Shown: piece by piece, positions 62,268 through 64,000 of the stretch
How the letters are laid out: every line of letters starts with the position of its first letter
Numbering within the stretch: the first letter of the stretch is position 1
Translations under genes and position numbers: made by a program
Assembly (NCBI GenBank): GCA_012845835.1
Contig: JABAKD010000016.1
Location: forward strand, 18,313,820-18,377,819
DNA: 64,000 nt
Origin: Undaria pinnatifida
Lineage: Eukaryota; Sar; Phaeophyceae; Laminariales; Alariaceae
Direction: 5' to 3'
The notes under the pieces: model-generated
Database searches by the model: none
What the model saw: the letters and a program-made list of their open reading frames with translations, nothing else
What the model was told of the DNA's origin: nothing

Positions 62268-64000
62268 GTAACGGAAGCAAAATATTGCGCAAAATTCATC
62301 TTGTACGAAAAAGTAGGTACAGATGGGGGTTAGATGTCGAGCATAGGGTTCCTTTTTTTCGTGTCCCCTGTTTTTTTTCTTTTTGGGAATGTTCATGAGT
62401 AGAGCCGTGAGTCGGCACGACTTAAGTCACCAACTAGTTATTATTCGGAAAAATAGTTAGTCGTTTCCTGAAGGTGCTGACTCCGACTCATTTGGTTTCC
62501 ACACATTGTGTTATATAGGAAGGATAATTTAATGTGGGACGTATTTGTTTTCCTTTTTCGCGCCCCCCGGGGGGGGTTAATAGGCTCGCTTCGCCTGACT
62601 TAAGTCGGCAAATCGGCTGGCCATCAGCTGGCTTCGCCAGCCGACTTGCTGACTAAAGCCAGTTACTCGGCTGGCCATCAGCTGATTCCTGTCGCGGTAG
62701 GGGTAACACCATCATTTTCCGAGGCTCCTAACTTTGACCCATTTAGAGCCCTAAAATCCCGCCCTATACTAAAACCAAGAAAATTTGTCCCCCAACAGGG
62801 TTTCCAGTAGTGAAGGCGTTAACTTACTCCTCTTGGGACCCATACACAAAGACAATAAAACCGGCGAGCGCGAGCTAATCAGGCGTCTAAGAAAATCTTA
62901 GAGGCAACCCGATTGTCTTTATGCCTCCCACGCTTGCCCTCTGCGTCGCAGTTCGATCGCATCTCCTACACCAACAGCTCGGGATTGGTTTCATGTAGCC
63001 GATGCTGTACACAATCGTCAGCTTTTTTTTGGCAATAGGTTTTGAGCGCCTCGAGTCACAAAAGGGTTAAGGAGCTCTACACATCTCGCCCAAAAACCGA
63101 CTCTGAAAAAAAGCGACAACGCAACCACACAAACATGTAAGAATGGCACACACATGGTACTTACGGAACACGTGCAACATTTTGTCCTCCTGAGGGTGTT
63201 TGCTTGAGGAGCTCTACATCTCACCCTCAAAACGTATTGTTAACGCCTTTACAACTGGAGATCCTTTAACTGGAAACCCTTTTTGGGGAAAATTTTACTT
63301 GAAATTAGTATAGGGGGATTCGGGGGCTCTAAAGGGGTTACAGTGGAACCCGATGGCGTAAACCCATGGCCTACTGGGTAACAAAAAAAGGATTCATTTT
63401 TCAAAAACAAGATTGACATTCCGCGACGATTTTGGGTCAAGACCAAGGCTACGGCATGATATCACTAGGGGGTATGTTACGACGATGTGATGATGGTGTT
63501 ACGACGATGTTATATGATGATGTTATGACGATGTTATGATAATGTTATGATGATGTTATGGTATACCCCCTTTCTTCACTACAGCTTTTGAGCCACTCGC
63601 ACGAGTAACTCTGTACCTCACGGACGAGGAGGCTTCAGGTGATTTGCTTGGCGCAGCGCAGGTAACCCTTCCATCGCGGATTCATATCGCACAACTAAAA
63701 GGGCACGAAAGCGTAAGGCCGCAAATGGAACAGGGGTGTCCCTCGCGCGAGTGACTCCGAACCACCGCAAAAAGAGGCCCCAAAAGTGCCCCCCCTACCA
63801 CACCTCACAGCGCTTCGCGCTTGGTGCAAGCAATGTCTGCCTGGTTGGTAAAAACCCGACGACGTGCTCCGTTCCATAGTAGGGACGCGAGGGTTTATGG
63901 TCATACGTCTACCTACGGCCATGCACAAACTAAGTACCCTCCCCTCCCCTCCCCCTAACGTAGGCTTGGTCCCCTGCATCCCACGGTAGAGTATGCGCTT
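62268..64000. other. Ferlin intron 12 (open at the window edge)
   Basis: Contains R5/R4 sequence at 62400-62830 and inverted R4 at 63245-63345. Also present are a 'gatgttat' microsatellite at 63475-63560, R2 at 63590-63800, and an R3 fragment at 63800-63935 placed directly against R2. No further ferlin exon is recognised. Confidence 0.6.
63475..63560. repeat. (GATGTTATGA)n microsatellite
   Basis: Imperfect units of 'gatgttatgat/c' repeat about eight times. Confidence 0.85.

Overview
The window looks like nuclear DNA of a eukaryote with large, repeat-packed introns. Two spliced protein genes lie on the + strand. Their exons are mostly 65-260 bases long, their introns run from 0.5 to 8.3 kb, nearly all have GT..AG ends, and the reading phase agrees across every junction I propose. 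Copia and chromovirus/Ty3-type LTR elements, a LINE tail, tRNA-derived SINEs and many MITE-like repeats fill the rest. A ferlin next to an algal-style SGNH/PC-esterase suggests a stramenopile, plausibly a brown alga (Phaeophyceae). That assignment is inference, not something the sequence proves.

Layout. 1-5460: a Copia RNase H fragment, then a Copia element on the - strand with gag, protease, reverse transcriptase and RNase H but almost no integrase, a 67-bp minisatellite leader and a 5' LTR. 5973-6980: broken LINE tail. 6977-8969: a 640-bp tandem duplication running into an 832-bp element with perfect terminal inverted repeats. 8970-19715: no convincing gene. It holds two SINE copies, MITEs, diverged dispersed repeats, a possible histone-fold remnant (10655-10873) and an unassigned coding-like stretch (18573-19498).

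19716-26689: a four-exon gene for a secreted SGNH/PC-esterase-like protein of 361 residues. 26690-37187: intergenic, with two minisatellites, copies of a dispersed repeat and a 1.29-kb LTR element reduced to an integrase fragment between almost identical LTRs. 37188 to beyond the right edge: the first twelve exons (531 codons) of a ferlin. They encode three C2 domains and a FerI-like segment, spread over 25 kb.

The most striking signal is not a gene. Six of the 16 exons have one or more decayed partial copies ('exon ghosts') lying 0.2-0.6 kb away in a neighbouring intron, ten ghosts in all. Each ghost carries part of an exon plus its flanking intron edge, and each has lost a splice site, its frame or much of its length. 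Similar short-range tandem duplications occur outside genes. Together they suggest that introns and spacers here grow largely by local tandem duplication followed by decay, with transposons added on top.
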